Made by a program: the position numbers and the translations under genes. Under the pieces are notes generated by a model. The model made no database searches. It was not told the origin of the DNA and worked only from the letters and a program-made list of their open reading frames with translations. A stretch of 9,236 nt of DNA from Flavobacteriales bacterium (lineage in GTDB: Bacteria; Bacteroidota; Bacteroidia; Flavobacteriales; BACL11): NCBI GenBank assembly GCA_018675825.1, contig JABGXK010000261.1, forward strand, positions 1-9,236, read 5' to 3'. Positions 1 to 7,151 of the stretch are shown here, piece after piece; within the stretch, counting starts at the first letter, position 1; every line of letters starts with the position of its first letter.

Positions 1-3000
1 AGTTCCTCCAACTACAGAAACTACAGCCCACCCATCTGAAAGACCTACACATGAAACAGAGTCTCTATTGAAAGATGCTATTATTTCATCTGGTTGATCT
101 ACAAGAATACTTGAGATAACAATACATCCATTATCGTCAGTGACATCAATAGTATGTAGCCCAGCAGGAGCATTAGTATTTGCAAAAGTACCCCCAAAAC
201 TCCAATTGTAATTGTATGATGGAGTACCACCTATCACAGATACAGAAACAAATCCATCAGATTGACCATAACATAATGCACTGTCAGATGAAATAGATGT
301 TATCTGTAATGTATCTGGTTCGGTAATAAAAGAATTAGATGTTGCAATACATCCAGAGCTATCAGTTATAGTTACTGAGTAATTACCAGGAGATAATCCA
401 GTTGCTGTTATATTAGTTTGGCCATCTGACCATAAATAAGAAAAAGGAGATCGTCCACCTAAATGAACAGCTGTAAGAATACCATCACTAGCTCCACTAC
501 AACTCACATTATTAATATTAATATTTGTAATATCTAGTAAATCTGGTTCATATACATACAATGAGTCAGTATCAATACATCCTAAAGAATCTACAACAGT
601 AACAAAATAAAAACCTCCATCTAAATTATTAAATGTATTTCCTGATGTAAAGTATGTACTACCCCCATCATTACTAAATTGATATGGAGTTGCTCCTCCA
701 GTTGCCGATGGAGTAATCATACCGTCAGCATCTCCATAGCAGGTAATATCTTCAATAGTTGTAACTAGTGTTGGGTTGTTACCTGATAAAATCTCAGCTG
801 TATCTGCTCCTAAAAAACAACCATTATCATCAGTAACAACTACTGTATAAATACCAGGAAGTAAGAATCCAATACTGGATGTTGTCGCTCCAGTACTCCA
901 TAAATAAGTATAGTTTGGAGTTCCACCACTAGCTAGGACTTCAATCTCACCAGAAGCTAGTGTTTGAATACCAGAACAATTTGAATTACTTATAACATTA
1001 GTAGTAGACAGTAAGATAGAAGGCTGAATTATAATAACTGTTTCTGATGAAATACATCCATTATCATCAGTAATATCTAATGTGTAATTTCCTGCACTTA
1101 AATTAGTTGAGGTTGGACTATTTGATCCATTAGACCAGCTAAATGAATATGGAGCAGTTCCTCCTAAAGGGTTTGGACCTCCATTGGTACCTGAAATAGA
1201 GGCAGAACCATCATTTCCACCAAAGCAACTAACCGGATTTGTTACTATTGTATAAGCATTCAATTCACTAGGTTCGGTAATTATAACATTTACACTATCT
1301 ATACATCCATTACCATCGATGGTATGTATTGAATATGTACCTGAAAATAAGCCAGTATATATGCCTGTGTTTTGTGGTACTGGATAGTAAAAAGGTATAT
1401 AATATTGATATGTACTCAGCCCTGTACCTCCACTGGCAATTACCTCAATTCCATTTGAGGGATCACCATAACATGGTACAAATAACTGAGAGTTTGTATA
1501 GTCAACCTGAAGGTTCACAATAGCACTTTCTGGAGTAGTTATAGAAGAATCAACTGAGCAACCATTGAAGTCTGTGACAGTTACAGAATAAGATGTTAAA
1601 CTATTTAAATTATTTATAGTTGCTGATGTCTCACCAGTACTCCAAGAAAAAGTATAAGGAGCAGTTCCATTTGGAAGAGCTGTAAGTGAAGCGTTAAGAG
1701 CATTATTGCAAGCAGCTACAGTATCAAACGATAATGTTAAATCAGCCTCTCCAATGAATACACTCTCATTAAAAGAACACCCATTATCATCAGTGACTAT
1801 TACACTATAAGATCCTGTAACTAAAGAACTAGCTGTATCAGTAGTTTGTCCGTTTGACCATAGATAAGAAAAAGGAGAGGTTCCTGTACCTGGATCTACA
1901 TTAATAATAGCTGAACCCTGACCAGAACCACAATATTCAGGAACTGAATCCATAGAATATATCCAATCAAGAGGCTCAGATAAAGATATTGTATCATAAG
2001 CAATGCAATTATTTGCATCAGTAACTGTTAAGTAATAATTTCCATAATTAATAGATCCGCATAAATTATTAAATGTTGGATTTTGAGGCTGAGTTAATCC
2101 ACTTAAGTCATAAATAAGAGAACCTAAAAGTGAAGGTTCATTAGATACATTAACAGTAACAGAGCCATCACAAAAATTAAAGCAGCTGATAGAAGAAGTT
2201 GTAATCCCATTTGCAGTAAATAACATAGGCTCAGTAACATTCAGACTAGATGGAATACCTAAACAACCAGCGCCATCTTGAAGTTGAAGAACATAAGTTC
2301 CCGCAACAATTAAAGATCCATTATTGTTATTAAAAACTGAGTCACTAAAGAAAGTTGCTCCATTATCGATTGAAAAAGAATAGCTCGGAGTTCCACCTAA
2401 AATATTAGAAAAAGTTATCTCTCCATCACTCGAACCATTACAACTAACACCAAATCCATTAAAAGAACTCATTGAAGAAACATCTGCATTAAAAGTTATT
2501 GCATCAGGCTCACTAACATACACCGAATCATCAGCTGTACATCCATTAACATCTTCCACAGTAACTACATAAGATTGATCTCCACATAAATTATTAAATA
2601 TTGATGAATTCTGAGATGAACCTCCATTAATCGAATATGTATAGCCTGGCGTTCCTGTAAATGTATTGTCAATAGAAAACTGAATACTTGCATCACAAAT
2701 AGAATTACAAGAAATCACTGTATTAATATTTAATGTTCCAAGTAAATCAACAGGATCATTAAGTGTAAATATTTCATCATTAGTACATAAATTAGCATCT
2801 CTATAATAAAGCGTATATGTTCCTGAAGATAATCCACTAAAAACCGGATCAGTTGTCCAAGTTAGATTATCAAGTGAGTACTCATATGGAGCTGATCCAG
2901 AAGTTACAGTTGCAGTGATTTCTCCATCCGAAACACCAAAGCAAGAAATATCGTAACCATTATAATTTGATGTAACACCTCCATTTACAGATAATATAGT

Positions 3001-3240
3001 AGGTTGCCATATAGAAAATGATGATGGTGAAGAAGAAGATGTTGGACAACCGTTTGCATCAGAAATAGCTACTGAATAAGACCCAAAACAAAGATTATCT
3101 AATAATGAATCTGTACCAAGAATACTAACTCCATTAATATTATATGGCATAGTACCACCAGAAATTGAAATAAGTTCTGAGGCATCACAAAATCCAAAAC
3201 ACTGATTACTATCTTGATCAGTATTTGTATTTGTAAGTTC
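1..3240 (-). repeat. Tandem SprB-type protein repeats, 13 complete units plus a partial one
   Basis: The repeat is clear at protein level and mostly diverged at DNA level. The closing cysteines of the D-x-x-G-C exit motif fall at residues 216, 303, 385, 477, 563, 639, 712, 797, 880, 959, 1039, 1115 and 1190, so units are 73-92 residues long. A further entry motif (C1215, then G-L-S-D-G) opens a 14th unit cut by the window edge. Opening cysteines lie 50-68 residues before the closing ones in the later, more regular units. Units closing at C216, C385 and C563 carry two extra cysteines. Some exit motifs vary: R-D-A-N-L-C at 303, D-A-N-N-C at 563, D-S-L-G-C at 1039 and D-S-S-G-C at 1115. Confidence 0.85.
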
Positions 3241-3693
3241 TAATGGTGAAAAAATTGTAATAGTATCGTAATCATAAACAGAAGGGTCAGTTAGTACGTT
3301 ATTTATAAAAGCTGAATTCCCAAAGAATTGAGCAAAAGGAGGAAATGTATTAGCAAATGCTACTGAATCAACCAAAACCATATAGTATGGAGATTCATCT
3401 AATCCAGTCGCAGTTACAACAGATCCACTTGTTTGACCACTTGAAAAATAAGAAAATGTTGCAAATGCTCCTACTTTAAAAGCTTTTAACTGATAAGTAA
3501 CAAAAGATGGGGTTCCTCCTAGAATCGAATTTGTATCATTATCAACATATACATCAATATCGGCAAGATCACCAAAACAATCAATAGTATTAGAAATTAC
3601 AAGAGAATCAATAGTGACAATTTGTCCTTTTATATTTGTTGAGAATAAAACTAAAAACAACACAGGAACTAGCAATAATAATTTTTTCATCAT
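1..3693 (-). CDS. Giant secreted SprB-repeat protein (gliding motility/adhesin type), 3' end outside the window
   Basis: Reading the minus strand from ATG at 3693 gives 1231 residues with no stop; the gene leaves the window at base 1, so the C-terminus is missing. Residues 1-23 are a signal peptide (MMKK, a Leu/Val-rich core, likely cleavage G23|Q24). Residues 28-150 form a divergent first module. From about residue 152 there are 13 complete units and the start of a 14th, each about 73-92 residues. Each has an entry motif like S-C-x-G-x-x-D-G, then G-G-T-x-P-Y, often W-S-N-G, and an exit motif D-x-N-G-C followed by a T-E-P-like linker. This pattern matches the SprB repeat of Bacteroidota surface proteins. 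The family is usually exported by the type IX system using a C-terminal sorting domain, which cannot be seen here. Surface adhesion or gliding is inferred; the repeats alone do not show which. A second in-frame ATG at 3690 is possible. Confidence 0.88.
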   Translation of the reverse strand, partial: MMKKLLLLVPVLFLVLFSTNIKGQIVTIDSLVISNTIDCFGDLADIDVYVDNDTNSILGGTPSFVTYQLKAFKVGAFATFSYFSSGQTSGSVVTATGLDESPYYMVLVDSVAFANTFPPFAQFFGNSAFINNVLTDPSVYDYDTITIFSPLELTNTNTDQDSNQCFGFCDASELISISGGTMPYNINGVSILGTDSLLDNLCFGSYSVAISDANGCPTSSSSPSSFSIWQPTILSVNGGVTSNYNGYDISCFGVSDGEITATVTSGSAPYEYSLDNLTWTTDPVFSGLSSGTYTLYYRDANLCTNDEIFTLNDPVDLLGTLNINTVISCNSICDASIQFSIDNTFTGTPGYTYSINGGSSQNSSIFNNLCGDQSYVVTVEDVNGCTADDSVYVSEPDAITFNADVSSMSSFNGFGVSCNGSSDGEITFSNILGGTPSYSFSIDNGATFFSDSVFNNNNGSLIVAGTYVLQLQDGAGCLGIPSSLNVTEPMLFTANGITTSSISCFNFCDGSVTVNVSNEPSLLGSLIYDLSGLTQPQNPTFNNLCGSINYGNYYLTVTDANNCIAYDTISLSEPLDWIYSMDSVPEYCGSGQGSAIINVDPGTGTSPFSYLWSNGQTTDTASSLVTGSYSVIVTDDNGCSFNESVFIGEADLTLSFDTVAACNNALNASLTALPNGTAPYTFSWSTGETSATINNLNSLTSYSVTVTDFNGCSVDSSITTPESAIVNLQVDYTNSQLFVPCYGDPSNGIEVIASGGTGLSTYQYYIPFYYPVPQNTGIYTGLFSGTYSIHTIDGNGCIDSVNVIITEPSELNAYTIVTNPVSCFGGNDGSASISGTNGGPNPLGGTAPYSFSWSNGSNSPTSTNLSAGNYTLDITDDNGCISSETVIIIQPSILLSTTNVISNSNCSGIQTLASGEIEVLASGGTPNYTYLWSTGATTSSIGFLLPGIYTVVVTDDNGCFLGADTAEILSGNNPTLVTTIEDITCYGDADGMITPSATGGATPYQFSNDGGSTYFTSGNTFNNLDGGFYFVTVVDSLGCIDTDSLYVYEPDLLDITNININNVSCSGASDGILTAVHLGGRSPFSYLWSDGQTNITATGLSPGNYSVTITDSSGCIATSNSFITEPDTLQITSISSDSALCYGQSDGFVSVSVIGGTPSYNYNWSFGGTFANTNAPAGLHTIDVTDDNGCIVISSILVDQPDEIIASFNRDSVSCVGLSDGWAVVSVVGGT

Positions 3694-3725
3694 ATGTAAA
3701 AATTAAATGTTTGTTTTAAAAAGCT

Positions 3726-3754
3726 GCAAGATACAAAAAAAACAATTTATCAAA
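3726..3754 (-). promoter_or_regulatory. Weak candidate Bacteroidota promoter for the repeat protein gene
   Basis: On the minus strand a TTTG (3754-3751) is followed after 17 bases by TATCTTGC (3733-3726). This is an imperfect match to the -33 TTG and -7 TAnnTTTG elements, with one T missing from the TTTG. It lies 32 bases before the ATG at 3693. No perfect TAnnTTTG occurs in the 154-base gap between this gene and the bacilliredoxin gene. The gene probably has its own promoter because a terminator precedes it, but this particular site is a guess. Confidence 0.25.
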
Positions 3755-3810
3755 CTAAATCATATAATTACATTTATCATCTAGTAAATGTTGATAATTT
3801 TTGAACTTTT

Positions 3811-3833
3811 AAAAAACTGGTTTAAAAGACCAG
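3811..3833 (-). terminator. Intrinsic terminator after the bacilliredoxin gene
   Basis: On the minus strand, CTGGT (3833-3829), a 7-base loop and ACCAG (3821-3817) form a 5-bp stem followed at once by six T (3816-3811). An A-rich tract just before the stem could pair with part of the T tract. The hairpin begins 14 bases after the bacilliredoxin stop codon, so it most likely ends the tadA-bacilliredoxin transcript and separates it from the repeat protein gene. The stem is short, which limits certainty. Confidence 0.6.
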
Positions 3834-3847
3834 ATTTTAGCTAATCA

Positions 3848-4261
3848 CTAACAGTATTGAATAAATGCTTGATTAAGGTTTTCAGCAATCATTTCTGCTG
3901 GTCTTCCTTCAATATGATGCCTTTCTATAAAATGAACAAGATTCCCCTCTTTGAAAAGAGCAATACAAGGTGATGATGGAGGGTAGGGCTGCATATACTC
4001 ACGCGCTTTTGCTGTGGCTCCTATATCTTGACCAGCAAATACTGTGGTAAAAAAATCAGGTTTTTTTGAATATTCAGTAGACATCTTAACAGCAGGACGA
4101 GCATTACCTGCTGCGCACCCACATACTGAATTTACCATCACCAAAACAGTACCTTCTTTTTTATCTAAAATATCAGCAACTTCATCATGATCTCTCATTT
4201 CTATAAATCCAACAGATGTTAGGTCCTCTCTCATTGGTTTGCAAATCTCTTCTGGATACAT
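3848..4261 (-). CDS. BrxA/BrxB-family bacilliredoxin (YphP/YqiW, DUF1094)
   Basis: This 137-residue cytoplasmic protein is about the length of Bacillus BrxA/BrxB. It has the family signature N-S-V-C-G-C-A-A-G-N-A-R-P at 44-56, with the C-x-C active site at C47 and C49. Other family blocks are visible: V-F-A-G-Q-D near 74-79, P-S-S-P near 95-98, H-F-I-x-R-H-x-I-E-G near 110-119, and a C-terminal cysteine (C137) as in the Bacillus proteins. Bacilliredoxins remove bacillithiol from S-bacillithiolated proteins after oxidative stress. Whether this organism makes bacillithiol cannot be judged here, and some family members may act as general disulfide isomerases or reductases. The gene starts 31 bases after the tadA stop and ends before an intrinsic terminator, suggesting co-transcription, possibly with an extra internal promoter at 4282-4289. 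Confidence 0.92.
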   Translation of the reverse strand: MYPEEICKPMREDLTSVGFIEMRDHDEVADILDKKEGTVLVMVNSVCGCAAGNARPAVKMSTEYSKKPDFFTTVFAGQDIGATAKAREYMQPYPPSSPCIALFKEGNLVHFIERHHIEGRPAEMIAENLNQAFIQYC

Positions 4262-4281
4262 AATAGTCTTATTTTTAAATA

Positions 4282-4289
4282 CAAAATTA
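4282..4289 (-). promoter_or_regulatory. Candidate -7 element (TAATTTTG) for the bacilliredoxin gene
   Basis: TAATTTTG reads on the minus strand from 4289 to 4282 and matches TAnnTTTG exactly. It sits in the short gap between the tadA stop (4293-4295) and the ATG at 4261, and would give a leader of roughly 15 bases. No clear TTG is seen at the -33 position, and the region is AT-rich, so chance occurrence is possible. Confidence 0.4.
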
Positions 4290-4292
4290 AAC

Positions 4293-4742
4293 TTATTTTC
4301 GTTTACTTTTAAAAAAATCTTGAAGTAATTTTTTAGAATCTTCCTCTAGCAATCCAAACTCAATTTTTGTTTTAGGATGTAATATTCGGCTTTCTTGTAA
4401 ACTAAATCCATTTTTTAAATCTCGTGCCCCTATAACAATTCTACTAATTTGAGTCCAAAATGATGCTCCAGCACACATTATACATGGCTCCAGAGTAACA
4501 TAGAGGGTACACTCATTTAGATACTTACCACCAATATAATCTGCCGCAGAAGTAAAGGCTTGCATTTCAGCATGAGCAGTCACATCATTTAAATGTTGAA
4601 CATAATTATGTCCTCTAGCAATAATCTGATTTTCACATGTTATAATAGCCCCTACAGGAACCTCCTCTACATCAAATGCTTTTTGAGCTTCTTCAAGAGC
4701 TTTAAGCATAAAATATTTATCAGATTTTATATTAATTTTCAT
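4293..4742 (-). CDS. tadA: tRNA-specific adenosine deaminase TadA
   Basis: TadA converts adenosine to inosine at wobble position 34 of tRNA, mainly tRNA-Arg(ACG). The 149-residue protein has the zinc-dependent deaminase signatures: H-A-E at 57-59, with H57 as zinc ligand and E59 as proton shuttle, and P-C-I-M-C at 86-90, with C87 and C90 as ligands. The usual V-P-V-G-A-I block is at 28-33 and G-A-R-D near 105-108. The C-terminal L-L-x-D-F-F-K-x-K-R tail is typical. I chose ATG at 4742 rather than an in-frame TTG at 4772. The shorter form starts like family members, and a perfect TAnnTTTG promoter element lies between the two, inside the longer reading frame. It is divergent from aspS and is followed by the bacilliredoxin gene. 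Confidence 0.95.
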   Translation of the reverse strand: MKINIKSDKYFMLKALEEAQKAFDVEEVPVGAIITCENQIIARGHNYVQHLNDVTAHAEMQAFTSAADYIGGKYLNECTLYVTLEPCIMCAGASFWTQISRIVIGARDLKNGFSLQESRILHPKTKIEFGLLEEDSKKLLQDFFKSKRK

Positions 4743-4746
4743 AAAA

Positions 4747-4772
4747 CAAAGATAGGGGTTATTATAAGGCAA
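4747..4772 (-). promoter_or_regulatory. tadA promoter (TTG ... TATCTTTG), probably giving a leaderless mRNA
   Basis: TATCTTTG reads on the minus strand from 4754 to 4747, an exact TAnnTTTG -7 element. It ends only four T's before the tadA ATG at 4742. A TTG at 4772-4770 lies 15 bases upstream of it, somewhat closer than the usual 17-23. Bacteroidota transcription normally starts a few bases after the element. The first purine available is the A of the ATG, so the transcript probably has no leader. Confidence 0.6.
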
Positions 4773-4777
4773 TTTTG

Positions 4778-4785
4778 TAATTTTG
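4778..4785 (+). promoter_or_regulatory. aspS promoter -7 element (TAATTTTG)
   Basis: TAATTTTG on the plus strand matches TAnnTTTG exactly and lies 21 bases before the aspS ATG at 4807. Initiation near the A at about 4792 would leave a 15-base leader without a Shine-Dalgarno sequence, normal for this phylum. The -33 TTG is not obvious. The tadA promoter fires from the same 64-base gap in the opposite direction. Confidence 0.55.
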
Positions 4786-4806
4786 TGTTTTAAATAAATT
4801 AGCAGA

Positions 4807-6549
4807 ATGTTAAGAACACATAATCTTGGAGAGCTAAAGCTAAAAGATATTAGTAAAGAGGTTACTTTATGTGGTTGGGTACAAAAAAAAAGAGATCTTG
4901 GGGGGATGACTTTTTTAGATCTAAGAGATAGATATGGTATTACTCAGCTGGCATTTAACATGGATAGTGATACTGAGCTTTGTATAAAAGCAAGAAAGTT
5001 AGGTCGAGAATACGTAATTCAAATTTCTGGAAAAGTTATTGAGAGAAGCTCGAAAAACCTGCAAATATCTACAGGTGAAATTGAGATTGAAGTAAGTCAA
5101 TTAACGATACTTAACGAATCAAAAACACCTCCCTTTACCATTGAAGATAAATCTGATGGTGGAGATGAATTAAGAATGAAATACAGGTATTTAGATATTC
5201 GCCGAAATCCAATTAAAGAAAATCTATTACTAAGAAACAAAGTTTCTTTAGAGACGAGAAAATATCTTGATAGCCAAGGATTTTTAGAGGTAGAAACACC
5301 ATATCTAATTAAATCAACACCAGAAGGAGCGAGAGACTTTATCGTTCCATCAAGAATGAATGAAAAACAATTTTATGCACTTCCTCAATCACCTCAAACT
5401 TTCAAGCAATTATTAATGGTTGGTGGAATTGATAAGTATTACCAGATTGTAAGATGCTTTAGGGATGAAGATTTGCGATCAGATAGACAACCAGAATTTA
5501 CCCAAATTGATTGTGAAATGTCATTCATTGATCAAGAAGATATCCTAAATACATTTGAGGGATTAACAAAATATTTATTAGATAAAATAAAAGGAGTTAC
5601 TATAACTGATTTTCCAAGGATGACATATGATGATGCTATGAGAATTTATGGATCAGATAAGCCAGACATAAGATTTGATATGAAATTTATAGATTTAACA
5701 AATCAAGTAAAAGGAAATAGTTTTGAAGTTTTTGATAGATCAGAAATTGTGATTGCAATAAGAGTTCCAGGATGTGCTAACTATACAAGAAAACAACTTG
5801 ATAAACTCGTTGAATTTGTTAAAACTCCACAGGTTGGTGCAAAAGGATTAGTCTACTGTAAGTACAATGAAGACGGAACATCGAAATCTAGTATTGACAA
5901 ATTCTTTGATGAAAAAGCAAGGTTAGCTTGGTCTGAAAAATCTGGATGTGAAGATGGAGATTTACTTCTTATGATGTCTGGGGAAATAGAAAAAACAAGG
6001 AAATCATTAGGAGTACTTAGGTTAAAATTAGCTGAAGATTTATCTCTTAGAAACCCCGAGGATTTTGCTCCTTTATGGGTATTAGACTTCCCGCTTCTAG
6101 AATGGGATGAAGATTCTCAAAGATATCACGCTATGCATCATCCTTTTACTTCACCAAAAAAAGAAGATATCTCAAAAATTGCAACTGACCCAGCTTCTGT
6201 TAGGGCTAATGCATATGACCTTGTACTGAACGGTAATGAAATTGGTGGAGGATCAATAAGAATACATGATAAAGAATTACAAAAACTCATGTTTAAACAT
6301 CTTGGTTTTACAGATAAGGAAGCTCAAGAGCAATTTGGTTTTTTGATGGAGGCTTTTGAATATGGGGCTCCCCCGCATGGTGGGGTTGCTTTTGGATTTG
6401 ATAGGCTTTGTGCAATACTTGGAGGTGAAGAAAGTATTCGTGATTTCATTGCTTTTCCTAAAAATAATTCTGGTCGTGATATCATGATTGACTCACCATC
6501 TAACATTGACCAAAAACAGCTCGATGAATTGAATATTAAACTAAAATAA
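4807..6549 (+). CDS. aspS: Aspartyl-tRNA synthetase, bacterial type
   Basis: AspRS attaches aspartate to tRNA-Asp using ATP. The 580-residue protein has the bacterial architecture: an N-terminal OB-fold anticodon-binding domain (about 1-105, with G-W-V-x-x-x-R-D at 23-30), the class II catalytic core, and a bacterial GAD insertion (roughly 285-410). Class II motif 2 is F-R-D-E-D-L-R-S-D-R-Q-P-E-F-T at 218-232. Motif 3 is G-V-A-F-G-F-D-R-L at 526-534. Also present are the S-T-P-E-G-A-R-D-F loop at 170-178, Q-S-P-Q at 194-197, H-A-M-H-H-P-F at 441-447, and G-x-E-I-G-G-G-S-I-R at 476-485. The residue after R-D in the anticodon domain is L31, as in discriminating enzymes; a His there is associated with non-discriminating ones. 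That is only suggestive, since gatCAB lies outside the view. It appears to lead an operon with the DUF420 and ctaA genes. Confidence 0.98.
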   Translation: MLRTHNLGELKLKDISKEVTLCGWVQKKRDLGGMTFLDLRDRYGITQLAFNMDSDTELCIKARKLGREYVIQISGKVIERSSKNLQISTGEIEIEVSQLTILNESKTPPFTIEDKSDGGDELRMKYRYLDIRRNPIKENLLLRNKVSLETRKYLDSQGFLEVETPYLIKSTPEGARDFIVPSRMNEKQFYALPQSPQTFKQLLMVGGIDKYYQIVRCFRDEDLRSDRQPEFTQIDCEMSFIDQEDILNTFEGLTKYLLDKIKGVTITDFPRMTYDDAMRIYGSDKPDIRFDMKFIDLTNQVKGNSFEVFDRSEIVIAIRVPGCANYTRKQLDKLVEFVKTPQVGAKGLVYCKYNEDGTSKSSIDKFFDEKARLAWSEKSGCEDGDLLLMMSGEIEKTRKSLGVLRLKLAEDLSLRNPEDFAPLWVLDFPLLEWDEDSQRYHAMHHPFTSPKKEDISKIATDPASVRANAYDLVLNGNEIGGGSIRIHDKELQKLMFKHLGFTDKEAQEQFGFLMEAFEYGAPPHGGVAFGFDRLCAILGGEESIRDFIAFPKNNSGRDIMIDSPSNIDQKQLDELNIKLK

Positions 6550-6555
6550 TAGTTT

Positions 6556-7140
6556 ATGCCTACAAACAACAAATATAGTATTTGGATTAAAATTATTTCA
6601 GTTGTAATACCGGTTGTTGTAGCAATCTTATTTGGAGTAGATGCAGAGGACATTGGTCTAAAAGCTGATTATAAACTACCTTTGTTTCTACCGCCAATTT
6701 ATTCTGCTATTAATGGATTAACCGCCATATTACTAATATGTGCTCTTATTGCAATTAAGTCTAAGAAAGTAACACTTCATAAGTGGCTAATGAAAACTTG
6801 CATTGCACTTTCTTTAGCTTTCTTAGTTATGTATATTGCACATCATATAACTTCTTCTACAACTTTCTATGGTGATAGTGATGGAAATGGTGTTTTAAGC
6901 CTTGCAGAAAAAAAAGAGGTTGGTTATTTATTATATGTCTATTGGACTATTTTATCCTCACATATCATACTCTCCATAGCTCTTATCCCACTTGTTCTAA
7001 CCAGCTATGTAAGAGCTATTCAAGAGGAGTTTGACCCTCATAGAAAAATATCTAAAATTACCTTCCCTGTTTGGTTATACGTAGCTACTACAGGAGTTGT
7101 TGTATATTTAATGATATCAGATTATTATCCTCCTTACTAG
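6556..7140 (+). CDS. DUF420 (YozB-like) membrane protein with an EF-hand-like loop
   Basis: A 194-residue inner-membrane protein with five likely transmembrane segments (about 11-28, 44-67, 77-98, 125-152, 168-188). Its conserved histidines are H75 (L-H-K-W), H96-H97 (A-H-H-I-T) and H136 (S-S-H-I-I-L-S), and the S-x-x-T-x-Y-G stretch follows the double histidine. This pattern fits DUF420, a family that often sits beside cytochrome oxidase and heme A genes; its biochemical role is not established. The loop between the third and fourth membrane segments contains D-S-D-G-N-G-V-L-S-L-A-E (107-118), which matches the 12-residue EF-hand calcium-binding consensus at positions 1, 3, 5, 6, 8 and 12. 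The ATG lies 6 bases after the aspS stop and ctaA follows after 11 bases, so co-transcription is likely. A role in oxidase assembly is inferred from context. Confidence 0.85.
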   Translation: MPTNNKYSIWIKIISVVIPVVVAILFGVDAEDIGLKADYKLPLFLPPIYSAINGLTAILLICALIAIKSKKVTLHKWLMKTCIALSLAFLVMYIAHHITSSTTFYGDSDGNGVLSLAEKKEVGYLLYVYWTILSSHIILSIALIPLVLTSYVRAIQEEFDPHRKISKITFPVWLYVATTGVVVYLMISDYYPPY

Positions 7141-7151
7141 TTTTTAGCACT

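Noticed and set aside
1329..1523. Plus-strand 64-codon reading frame
   Set aside because: It lies wholly inside the minus-strand repeat protein, which is open with a consistent repeat pattern; the frame has no recognisable domain.
1..3240. CRISPR array or non-coding tandem repeat
   Set aside because: The periodicity is about 220-280 bases, the DNA copies are strongly diverged, and conservation follows codons of one open frame, so these are protein repeats.
3694..3847. Possible small RNA or extra small gene in the largest intergenic gap
   Set aside because: The gap holds the terminator at 3811-3833 and AT-rich sequence; I see no credible reading frame or extended structured RNA.
4593..4793. 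Plus-strand 66-codon reading frame
   Set aside because: It runs antisense to the conserved tadA sequence and through the divergent promoter region; the translation is low-complexity Phe/Asn/Ile-rich.
6324..6653. Minus-strand 109-codon reading frame
   Set aside because: It is antisense to the conserved C-terminus of aspS, including motif 3, and to the start of the DUF420 gene, with no family features.
7071..7151. Longer N-terminus for ctaA from ATG at 7071
   Set aside because: The extra 27 residues come from the out-of-frame end of the DUF420 gene and do not resemble a CtaA start; ATG at 7152 fits the family and the operon spacing.
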